A DNA stretch of 31,777 bases from the NCBI GenBank assembly GCA_022566355.1, contig JADFJB010000051.1, positions 1 through 31,777 of the forward strand. The letters run 5' to 3'. The notes beneath the pieces are model-generated. The model did not search any database and was not told the DNA's origin. It worked only from the letters and a program-made list of their open reading frames with translations. Positions 16,787 through 23,894 of the stretch are shown here, piece by piece (position 1 is the stretch's first letter; each line of letters starts with the position of its first letter). The translations under genes were made by a program, and so were the position numbers. This DNA is from a candidate division KSB1 bacterium (GTDB lineage: Bacteria; Zhuqueibacterota; JdFR-76; DREG01).

Positions 16787-18576
16787 ACCGATTACCAGTA
16801 AAAGAAGTAATTTGTAAGGGTATTGCCGCTTCTCCTGGAATAGCAATCGGAGTTGCCACCGTTCTTTCCCGGGAAAAACTAGAATTTGATCGGAAAGAAA
16901 TCTCCAAGAATCAGGTCGATGAAGAGATTGAACGATTTCATGAAGCACTTGTAAGTACACGGAGTCAATTAAAAGTAATTAGAAATCGCGTTTTAAATCG
17001 ATTAGGTGAGACAGCAGCAAATCTATTTGAATCCCACATACTAATCCTCGACGACCCGGTCGTGATCGATGAGACTATCAAACGAATCCGAAAGCAAAAA
17101 CGGAATACGGAATGGGTTTATTTTGATTTAATGAGTGAATTCTTTAATACTCTTTCAAGTAGTGAAGATGATTACCTTAAAGAACGAGGTGTGGATATTC
17201 TCGATGTAAAACGTCGAGTTCTTAGAAATTTGATGGGGGAAAAAAGCCAGGAAATAAAATCAAATAAAGGGATGAGAATCATGGTTGCCCACCAGATGAC
17301 TCCTTCTCAAACAGTAATGCTTGATAGAAATATCATCCTGGGTTTATCTGTCGATTTGGGTGGCCGAACATCTCACGTAGCTATTTTAGCTAAGGGACTG
17401 GAAAAACCTGCAGTTGTTGGATTGAAGAATTTTTCTGATCGTGTAAAAAATGACGATCGATTGGTTGTCGATGGCAACAGCGGAAAAGTAATTCTTCATC
17501 CTTCAAAAGAAACGCTACTCCGCTACCGGGAGTTGCAGGAAAAATACCAGGAATTTCAACAGACTCTGCAACCCTTAAAGGAACTTCCGGCTAAAACATT
17601 GGATGGGCACGATGTGCAGATTGCCGCAAATATTGACCTGCCCGATGAAGCAAAGTCTGCTTTGAATTATGGTGCAAAAGGAATTGGACTTTTCCGAACC
17701 GAATATATTTTCCTTAATAAAACGGATTTCCCATCTGAAGAAGAACAATACCAGGAGTATTTAAAAGTTGTGGATAGTATCTATCCAAATTCAGTGAAAA
17801 TCCGAACATTTGATTTAGGAGGAGACAAATCGGTTTTGGGAGAGGATTCTTATGATGAGGAAAATCCATTTTTAGGATGGCGATCCATTCGGATTAGCCT
17901 TGATATTCCGGAACTATTTTTGAAACAATTAAAAGCGATACTTAGGGCCAGCAGCCGAAAAAGCCTTCGTATGATGTTTCCAATGATTTCCGCAGTTGAA
18001 GAAGTGAGGGAGAGCAAGATACTCCTTAGACAGGCAATGGAGGAACTCAAAAAAGAAGGTAAGGCTTTTAATCAAAATATCGAAATCGGCATTATGGTTG
18101 AGGTGCCATCTGCCGTTTTATTGGCCGGTCATCTGGCTAAGGAAGTCAACTTTTTCAGTATTGGAACAAATGACTTAATCCAATATACACTTGCAGTAGA
18201 TAGAGGAAATGAAAGAATTGCTAATCTTTATACAAATTATCATCCGGCTATTCTGCGACAAATAAAGGAAACTGTCGAGGTCGGTCACAAAAATGGCATT
18301 TGGGTAGGACTATGTGGAGAAATGGCAAGTGATCTACATATGGTTCCTTTTTTGGTTGGATTGGGTATGGATGAATTGAGCGTTACACCTGCTAATATCC
18401 CGGGAGTCAAAAAATTAATTCGATCTATCCGATTCAACTCTATGAAACGCCTGGCAGATGAAATAGTCAATTTTTCCACAGCAGATGAAATTGAAGACAG
18501 GCTAAAGGCCTTTATGCTTAAGGAAGCACCCCAGTTTTCCGAAGTTTTTCAAGTAGAAATTACCGATAAAAATTAA
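16783..18576 (+). CDS. ptsI: Phosphoenolpyruvate-protein phosphotransferase (enzyme I)
   Basis: A 597-residue enzyme I. In order: an N-terminal HPr-binding helical domain, the phosphohistidine site DLGGRTSHVAILAK (His198), and the PEP-binding barrel with KGIGLFRTEYIFLNKTDFPS, IRTFDLGGDKS, EVPSAVLLAGHLAKEV, FFSIGTNDLIQYTLAVDRGN and the catalytic Cys in GLCGEMASD. All expected residues are present, so it should autophosphorylate with PEP and pass phosphate to HPr, encoded just upstream with a four-base overlap. The start is a TTG; the second codon onward (NRLPVKEVICKGIAASPGIA) fits the normal EI start. Length is normal for the family (about 570-600). Confidence 0.96.
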   Translation: MNRLPVKEVICKGIAASPGIAIGVATVLSREKLEFDRKEISKNQVDEEIERFHEALVSTRSQLKVIRNRVLNRLGETAANLFESHILILDDPVVIDETIKRIRKQKRNTEWVYFDLMSEFFNTLSSSEDDYLKERGVDILDVKRRVLRNLMGEKSQEIKSNKGMRIMVAHQMTPSQTVMLDRNIILGLSVDLGGRTSHVAILAKGLEKPAVVGLKNFSDRVKNDDRLVVDGNSGKVILHPSKETLLRYRELQEKYQEFQQTLQPLKELPAKTLDGHDVQIAANIDLPDEAKSALNYGAKGIGLFRTEYIFLNKTDFPSEEEQYQEYLKVVDSIYPNSVKIRTFDLGGDKSVLGEDSYDEENPFLGWRSIRISLDIPELFLKQLKAILRASSRKSLRMMFPMISAVEEVRESKILLRQAMEELKKEGKAFNQNIEIGIMVEVPSAVLLAGHLAKEVNFFSIGTNDLIQYTLAVDRGNERIANLYTNYHPAILRQIKETVEVGHKNGIWVGLCGEMASDLHMVPFLVGLGMDELSVTPANIPGVKKLIRSIRFNSMKRLADEIVNFSTADEIEDRLKAFMLKEAPQFSEVFQVEITDKN

Positions 18577-18607
18577 TCTTAAGAAAAATATACCTGAACT
18601 GAGTAAA

Positions 18608-19657
18608 ATGAAAAGCGCTATCCAAAAATACGACTCCGGGAATATGCATAAGTTGATCCGAGAATTTCCGAACCAGGTACAAGCTGCTTTGACGATTGCC
18701 CAGGATAATCGTATCCCCAAACCGCAAATTAAAATTGATAATGTTTTGATCATCGGAATGGGTGGATCGGCCATTGGCGGAGATATCTTAAAAGACCTGA
18801 TTTCTGCTTCGGGTACATTTCCTTGCAGTGTGATCCGAGGGTACGAGGTTCCTGGTTGGGTAAGTGATCGTAGTTTCACTTTAGTTTCAAGCTATTCTGG
18901 CAATACCGAAGAAACATTAGCAGCATATCAAGAAGCAATATCAAAAGGTTGCCAATGTCTGGTATCTACAAGTGGCGGTAAGCTGCTAAACATTGCAAAT
19001 GAAAATAAACATCGGATAATACAAATTCCAGGCGGACAACCTCCTCGTACTGCATTGGGCTACCTGTTTATCCCATTTCTTATGAACCTGGTTGATTGGG
19101 GTTGGATTGATTCTCGTTTTATTGATATGAATGAAGTAATTGAACTTTTAAGTTCTATGAGTGAACGGTACGATCCGGGCAGCGAAGTTGATTCAAAAGC
19201 TTTGGAAATCGCAGAATTTTGTAAAGGCCGGATTCCGGTTATTTACTCTTCATCAAAGATGGAAACTGTGGCAATTCGCTGGAAAGGACAGATCAGCGAA
19301 AACAGCAAAGTGTTGGCATACAATAACGTGATTCCCGAGATGAACCATAATGAGATCATTGGCTGGCAGAGAGCTGGAAAAATGGGTTTGAATAAACAAT
19401 TGGCAGCCATCCTTATTAGGGATCATGAAGATCATCCGCGTGTCCAAAAACGAATGGATATTGTAAAGGAGTTGATAAACCGGAGTGAAACCCCGATGCT
19501 TGAATTGGAAACATCGGGGAATACCTTGCTTGCCAGAATGTTTTCTTTGATCTATTTAGCTGATTTTGTAAGTTTTAACTTAGCCATGTTAAATGAAGAG
19601 GATCCCACGCCGATATTAAATATTGAGTTTCTGAAATCGAAATTAGCGGAAGAATAA
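18608..19657 (+). CDS. Bifunctional phosphoglucose/phosphomannose isomerase (SIS domain)
   Basis: A 349-residue SIS-domain protein of the archaeal/bacterial PGI/PMI type. Motifs: VLIIGMGGSAIGGDILKDLI, SSYSGNTEETLAAYQEAI (phosphosugar-binding Ser cluster), PGGQPPRTALGYLF, and the C-terminal SSKMETVAIRWKGQISENSK followed by NNVIPEMNHNEIIGW, which carries the catalytic Glu and His of this family. It interconverts glucose-6-P or mannose-6-P with fructose-6-P. It lies 31 bases after enzyme I in the same operon, a sensible partner for a mannose-type PTS. It is unrelated in sequence to the classical PGI. Confidence 0.9.
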   Translation: MKSAIQKYDSGNMHKLIREFPNQVQAALTIAQDNRIPKPQIKIDNVLIIGMGGSAIGGDILKDLISASGTFPCSVIRGYEVPGWVSDRSFTLVSSYSGNTEETLAAYQEAISKGCQCLVSTSGGKLLNIANENKHRIIQIPGGQPPRTALGYLFIPFLMNLVDWGWIDSRFIDMNEVIELLSSMSERYDPGSEVDSKALEIAEFCKGRIPVIYSSSKMETVAIRWKGQISENSKVLAYNNVIPEMNHNEIIGWQRAGKMGLNKQLAAILIRDHEDHPRVQKRMDIVKELINRSETPMLELETSGNTLLARMFSLIYLADFVSFNLAMLNEEDPTPILNIEFLKSKLAEE

Positions 19658-19688
19658 AAGGAATTGATAAATAATTGAAAGGAATTAA

Positions 19689-20825
19689 ATGAGCAACAAT
19701 AGATTATTTACTTCAGAATCTGTAACTGAAGGCCACCCTGATAAAATTGCAGACCAGATTTCCGATGCTGTTTTGGACGCGGTTTACAAAGAAGATCCCA
19801 ATGGGCGTGTTGCATGTGAAACATTTGTCACAACCGGTATGGCCCTGGTAGGAGGTGAAATTTCAACTGACTGTTATGTCGACATTCCAACTTTGGTCCG
19901 TAAAGTGATTCAGGACATTGGCTACACTGACGCCGCGTACGGTTTTGATTATCTCACCTGTTCAGTGTTAACAACGATCGATCAACAATCTCCCGATATT
20001 GCATTGGGAGTGGATAAAGAAGGAGCCGGGGACCAGGGAATGATGTTCGGTTTCGCAATCGATGAGACCAAAGAACTGATGCCATTACCCATCCAATTAG
20101 CACACAGGTTGATAGAGCGCCTGGATACTGTCCGAAAATCCGGTGAGTTGCCTTACCTTCGCCCGGATGGAAAATCGCAGGTGACCATTCAATACGAAGA
20201 CGGCAAGCCGGCATATGTTCATACTGTAGTCATTTCAACGCAACATGATCCGGATGTTACCAATGAAAAACTTCACCACGATGTGATCACTAATGTCATC
20301 GATCCCGTATTGCCAAAAAATCTATACGATCCCGATAAAGTTAAATTCCATATCAATCCTACCGGAAGGTTCGTGATAGGCGGACCCCAGGGCGATGCCG
20401 GTTTAACCGGTAGAAAGATTATTGTTGATACTTATGGCGGTTATGCTCGCCATGGCGGCGGAGCATTTTCCGGAAAGGATCCGTCCAAAGTTGATCGATC
20501 GGCGGCATATGCCGCAAGATGGGTAGCAAAAAATGTAGTGGCAGCCGGATTAGCAAACTCCTGTGAAGTTCAATTAGCTTATGCAATTGGTGTTGCAGAA
20601 CCAGTTTCCGTTTCCGTAAACACATTTGGTAGCGGCATCATGCCAGACGAACAAATTGTAAATAGAATTCAACAAATATTTGATTTAACCCCGCATGGAA
20701 TCATTGAGGCTTTGGATTTAAGAAAGCCCATTTATAGGAAAACGGCATCCTATGGTCATTTTGGCAGAAATGAGGATGGTTTTACCTGGGAGTTAACCAA
20801 CCGAGTAGAAGAATTAAAAAGATAA
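19689..20825 (+). CDS. metK: S-adenosylmethionine synthetase
   Basis: A 378-residue MetK with [20 protein letters not shown] at the N-terminus, [16 protein letters not shown] in the middle, then [20 protein letters not shown] and [20 protein letters not shown] with the ATP/metal-binding residues and [20 protein letters not shown]. It makes SAM from methionine and ATP in the cytoplasm. Length is typical (about 380-400). It is 31 bases after the isomerase gene and 30 before ahcY, so SAM synthesis and SAH recycling are expressed together. The 31-base gap leaves no room for a SAM riboswitch. Confidence 0.97.
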   Translation: MSNNRLFTSESVTEGHPDKIADQISDAVLDAVYKEDPNGRVACETFVTTGMALVGGEISTDCYVDIPTLVRKVIQDIGYTDAAYGFDYLTCSVLTTIDQQSPDIALGVDKEGAGDQGMMFGFAIDETKELMPLPIQLAHRLIERLDTVRKSGELPYLRPDGKSQVTIQYEDGKPAYVHTVVISTQHDPDVTNEKLHHDVITNVIDPVLPKNLYDPDKVKFHINPTGRFVIGGPQGDAGLTGRKIIVDTYGGYARHGGGAFSGKDPSKVDRSAAYAARWVAKNVVAAGLANSCEVQLAYAIGVAEPVSVSVNTFGSGIMPDEQIVNRIQQIFDLTPHGIIEALDLRKPIYRKTASYGHFGRNEDGFTWELTNRVEELKR

Positions 20826-20855
20826 CCTGGTAAATAATTAAAGAAAGGCACTATT

Positions 20856-22115
20856 GTGAAATATGATGTTAAAGATCTTGGACTAGCGTCAAAAGGGAAA
20901 AAAAGAATTGAGTGGGCGGATAACGATATGCCGGTTCTGAAGAAAATTCGGGATCGTTTTATTGCCGAAAAACCCTTAGACGGGTTTCATATGTCTGCTT
21001 GCTTACATGTAACCGCCGAGACAGCAAACCTGGCTAGAACACTAAAAGCGGGTGGCGCCGTGCTTTATCTCTGCGCATCAAATCCGCTGAGCACACAAGA
21101 TGACGTAGCTGCATCACTGGTTTCTGATTATGATATTCCAGTGTTCGCGATTAAAGGTGAAAACAGAGATACTTATTATGCCCATTTGCGGGACTGTGTC
21201 GAGCATAATCCTGTTATAACAATGGATGATGGCGCTGACCTGGTTTCCGTTATTCATTCGGACTATCCCGAAGTTTCCAAATCAGTTTTTGGCAGTCTGG
21301 AAGAAACTACAACTGGCATGATCCGGTTGAAGGCAATGGCAAAAGATGGCGCTTTAAAATTTCCGGTGATTTCGGTGAACGATGCAGCAACAAAATATTT
21401 ATTCGATAACCGTTACGGAACAGGCCAGTCGACAGTTGATGGAATTATCAGGGCCACTGATGTATTGGTGGCGGGTAAAAATGTCGTAGTAGTGGGTTAT
21501 GGCTGGTGTGGCAAAGGATTTTCCATGCGTATGCGCGGATTAGGCGCCAAGTTGATCGTGACCGAAGTCGATCCGATTCGTGCATTGGAAGCCGCAATGG
21601 ATGGCTATGATGTGATGCCAATAGAGAAAGCTGCGGAAATTGGTGATGTTTTCTGTACTTTAACCGGTGACATCAACGTCATCAGGGCTGAGCATTTTGA
21701 AAAAATGAAAAATGGCGCCATAGTTGCCAACTCCGGTCATTTTAATGTAGAACTTGACTTAGATGGTCTTGCGAAGATTGCAACAAATATTCGTAAAGAC
21801 GTTCGAGATTTAGTGGATGAATATACCCTTCCGAGCGGAAACCGTATTTTCATCCTCGCCGAAGGCCGATTAGTAAACCTTGCCTGCGCCGAAGGCCATC
21901 CTGCTTCTGTAATGGATATGAGCTTTGCGACCCAGGCCTTAGCTTCCGAATGGGTAATCAAAAATAAAGATCAACTAGTAGCAAAAGTTTATGATGTCTC
22001 GGCAGAAATCGAAGATTGGATTGCTCGGTTAAAACTGGAAACCATGGGTATCGGGATTGACACCCTTACGCCGGAACAAAAAGAATACCTCTCTTCATGG
22101 GAGCAAGGCACATAA
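20856..22115 (+). CDS. ahcY: Adenosylhomocysteinase (S-adenosyl-L-homocysteine hydrolase)
   Basis: A 419-residue SAH hydrolase of the short form, lacking the roughly 40-residue insertion of many bacterial and eukaryotic enzymes. Motifs: [38 protein letters not shown], the NAD-binding [59 protein letters not shown] and [20 protein letters not shown]. It splits SAH to adenosine and homocysteine, relieving inhibition of methyltransferases, and completes the methyl cycle begun by MetK just upstream. GYGWCGKG instead of GYGDVGKG is a known variant of this short type. It is the last gene of the operon, followed by terminator hairpins. AAAGG precedes the GTG start. Confidence 0.96.
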   Translation: MKYDVKDLGLASKGKKRIEWADNDMPVLKKIRDRFIAEKPLDGFHMSACLHVTAETANLARTLKAGGAVLYLCASNPLSTQDDVAASLVSDYDIPVFAIKGENRDTYYAHLRDCVEHNPVITMDDGADLVSVIHSDYPEVSKSVFGSLEETTTGMIRLKAMAKDGALKFPVISVNDAATKYLFDNRYGTGQSTVDGIIRATDVLVAGKNVVVVGYGWCGKGFSMRMRGLGAKLIVTEVDPIRALEAAMDGYDVMPIEKAAEIGDVFCTLTGDINVIRAEHFEKMKNGAIVANSGHFNVELDLDGLAKIATNIRKDVRDLVDEYTLPSGNRIFILAEGRLVNLACAEGHPASVMDMSFATQALASEWVIKNKDQLVAKVYDVSAEIEDWIARLKLETMGIGIDTLTPEQKEYLSSWEQGT

Positions 22116-22155
22116 GTTTCACTCAGGTATATTTAGCGGTCTAGAGCCAATAACA

Positions 22156-22193
22156 AAGGGTCAGCCATTTATGGAAGGCCCTTCTTTATTTTT
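22156..22193 (+). terminator. Rho-independent terminator after ahcY
   Basis: AAGGGTCAGCC, loop ATTTAT, then GGAAGGCCCTT forms a stem with two internal mismatches, followed by a T-rich run (CTTTATTTTT). It starts 40 bases after the ahcY stop. Confidence 0.65.
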
Positions 22194-22207
22194 GGGTAAA
22201 CTGTAAA

Positions 22208-22230
22208 GCGAGATTTATCTCGCGTTTTCT
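22208..22230. terminator. Second hairpin, possibly bidirectional terminator
   Basis: GCGAGAT, TT, ATCTCGC is a perfect seven-base palindromic stem followed on the plus strand by GTTTTCT. On the minus strand the same stem is followed by TTTAC. It sits between two convergent genes and could serve both. Confidence 0.5.
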
Positions 22231-22245
22231 CGAGTAGTTTGGCCA

Positions 22246-22330
22246 ATCATTACAATGCTTCCACTTCAATCAACTTCGCCAACCTCGCTTTTGCATCGTT
22301 ATAAGCCCAATGTTAGGGGCTGACATTTGT
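22246..22330 (-). other. Cassette-boundary (attC-like) sequence
   Basis: Just after the hydrolase gene on the minus strand comes TGTCAGCCCCTAACATTGGG, CTTATAACGATGC, and after about 35 bases GCATTGTAAT. The GCCC...GGGC inner palindrome and the pairing of ACGATGC with GCATTGT give an imperfect folded site. The first block resembles the end of Vibrio cholerae repeats (GTCAGCCCCTTAGGCGGGC, from memory). No integrase gene is in the window, so this is only suggestive of an integron-style gene cassette edge. Confidence 0.3.
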
Positions 22331-23260
22331 CTATCGTTCAGAAAAGTTCTTATCCAGAAATTGTAATAATTTTGTGGCATATTCTGTATCCTTTTCAGGC
22401 TCAGTAAAGTTTTTGGTTACAAAATGTATGTTTCCTTCGCGAATAAATGTTTCAACATGGGGAGGCGAATGACTAAGTATTCTTTCAAAGTTGGAAAATG
22501 AAACTCCGGCGTCTCCCTTCGTATGCATGAGTAATGCTGGTCTGCTTCCCAATTTTTCAATCTCTTTCTTAGGATTGACGGACCAACTGTTTACCTTGAA
22601 TTTTAGTATTGTAGCCAATGTAACAAATGGTTTTACAATTTTTGCAAAAAAAACTGGAGCTTGAGTTGCCATGTCTTCATAAAGATAATCTTCCACTGAT
22701 GAATATGCTGATAAACTTATTAAACCGTCAATTTCAGGTATTTCTCCTATGGAATTGATGGCGGTTGCACCTCCCATTGATAAGCCGAAAACAACGATTG
22801 GAACATTGTTGTATGCGGGTTTTGCTTTTATGTGTTGTACAATGGCTCTTGTATCAAGAAACTCCTTATAGCCCAAACAAATCATATCGCCATCGCTTTC
22901 TCCATGAGCTCGCATGTCGAAAAGAATAGTGGCATAATCGTGTTCTTTAAAAAAACGGGCATGTCCGAAATATATAGTGGCAGAAGGGTTGCTGAATCCA
23001 GACAGGCAAATAATAACTGCTTTGGGTTTTTCTACTGCAACTTCATATGCTGAAATATTCAACCCATCATCTGTCTTGACAAAGAAGTGCTCCGCTTCTA
23101 TCCCAAATTCTTTTGCTGTCCATACTTTGTTAAAGTCAACATGCTTATTAACCATCGGGTTAATTATAAGAAATGGGATTGTGAGTAAAATTCCAAAAAT
23201 CAACAAACCAAATCCTAGTATTACTCCAATAATAATTTTTTTCTTTTTTCTCTTTTCCAT
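22331..23260 (-). CDS. Membrane-anchored alpha/beta hydrolase
   Basis: A 309-residue protein with a lysine-rich N-terminus (KRKKKK), one membrane segment (about 9-32), and an alpha/beta-hydrolase domain resembling bacterial esterases of the 'YqkD/BAAT-like' type. The nucleophile is Ser in VVFGLSMGGATA, the acid is likely Asp in HTKGDAGVSF, and the His is in GNIHFVTKNF. FDMRAHGESDG is the usual pre-elbow block. Substrate is unknown; lipid or aryl esters are typical. It is transcribed toward ahcY and flanked on both sides by sequences that look like gene-cassette boundaries, so it may be an acquired single-gene unit. The ribosome-binding site is weak. Confidence 0.85.
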   Translation of the reverse strand: MEKRKKKKIIIGVILGFGLLIFGILLTIPFLIINPMVNKHVDFNKVWTAKEFGIEAEHFFVKTDDGLNISAYEVAVEKPKAVIICLSGFSNPSATIYFGHARFFKEHDYATILFDMRAHGESDGDMICLGYKEFLDTRAIVQHIKAKPAYNNVPIVVFGLSMGGATAINSIGEIPEIDGLISLSAYSSVEDYLYEDMATQAPVFFAKIVKPFVTLATILKFKVNSWSVNPKKEIEKLGSRPALLMHTKGDAGVSFSNFERILSHSPPHVETFIREGNIHFVTKNFTEPEKDTEYATKLLQFLDKNFSER

Positions 23261-23294
23261 TGCTTTATCTCAATTGTTTCTATGTCGTTCAAAG

Positions 23295-23320
23295 CTTGCT
23301 GCTAACGATTGTACTAACTC
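23295..23320 (-). other. Upstream cassette-like boundary
   Basis: On the minus strand, 35 bases or so before the hydrolase ATG, the sequence reads CAATCGTTAGCAGCAAGC, of the 'CGTTAGCnGCAA' type seen at the front edge of many single-gene cassettes in environmental genomes. It pairs in concept with the attC-like site at 22246-22330. Evidence is by resemblance only. Confidence 0.25.
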
Positions 23321-23411
23321 ATAGTTCTTATCAATCCATATTACCGTATATAAACAATGAGTTTCATCTTTTCGAAAACTGGGTTATATAATTATTTTAT
23401 AATCTCTATTC

Positions 23412-23840
23412 TTAAATTTTAAATTTGGAATATCCAGTGCCAGATAACATGAAGCCATAGGCAATATTTGATGCATTTTTGGGAGATTCTAAGATAATTT
23501 CATAATTTTTCCAATTAGTTGTACCTTGTATTGGTGTATACCAAATATTATCAAAACTGACCAAGTTTTTCTTTGGTATCAACTCTAAAAACATTCGTAC
23601 TCCTTCAATAACATCTTGAGTTCTTATTAGCGCTGATAATTTAATTTTATGACCCAAAAATTTAGATGGGTCACTATTAATCATATATGTACACCAAAGG
23701 GAATTATCATTAGTTTTAGATTTAATATAACCATAATAATTAGATTCACCTTGGACAGTTGGATCACCACCAGTATTTTGACATCCTAATATGAAAACGA
23801 AAAGAATCAGCATAATGAAAATGTTTCGAATCTCTTTCAT
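23412..23840 (-). CDS. Small lipoprotein with jelly-roll-like domain
   Basis: A 142-residue lipoprotein: signal peptide with lipobox FILGC (Cys20), then one beta-rich domain. FLGHKIKLSALIRTQDVIEG, LVSFDNIWYTPIQGTTNWKN and NIAYGFMLSGTG follow the pattern of a carbohydrate-binding-like jelly roll ('..GkrvrlSAyvkTe.Veg....l...g....laFDnm..rpi.GTtdW..yevvl.vp.~a..IaFG.lLsGtG..w.D'). The family normally continues about ten residues beyond SGTG with a 'vWiDdv.fe' strand; here it ends after YSKFKI, so the last strand is lost or altered. AAGGAG lies nine bases before the ATG, indicating an expressed gene. Function unknown; it is a lone gene between the hydrolase and the metalloprotease. Confidence 0.75.
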   Translation of the reverse strand: MKEIRNIFIMLILFVFILGCQNTGGDPTVQGESNYYGYIKSKTNDNSLWCTYMINSDPSKFLGHKIKLSALIRTQDVIEGVRMFLELIPKKNLVSFDNIWYTPIQGTTNWKNYEIILESPKNASNIAYGFMLSGTGYSKFKI

Positions 23841-23894
23841 TCCTTATCTCCTTCGTCTTAGTTGATTAAATTTATAGGTGATTAGATTTATTTT

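Noticed and set aside
19658-19688. SAM or SAH riboswitch ahead of metK/ahcY
   Set aside because: The gaps before metK and ahcY are about 30 bases, too short, and the operon leader at 14700-15038 shows no such motif.
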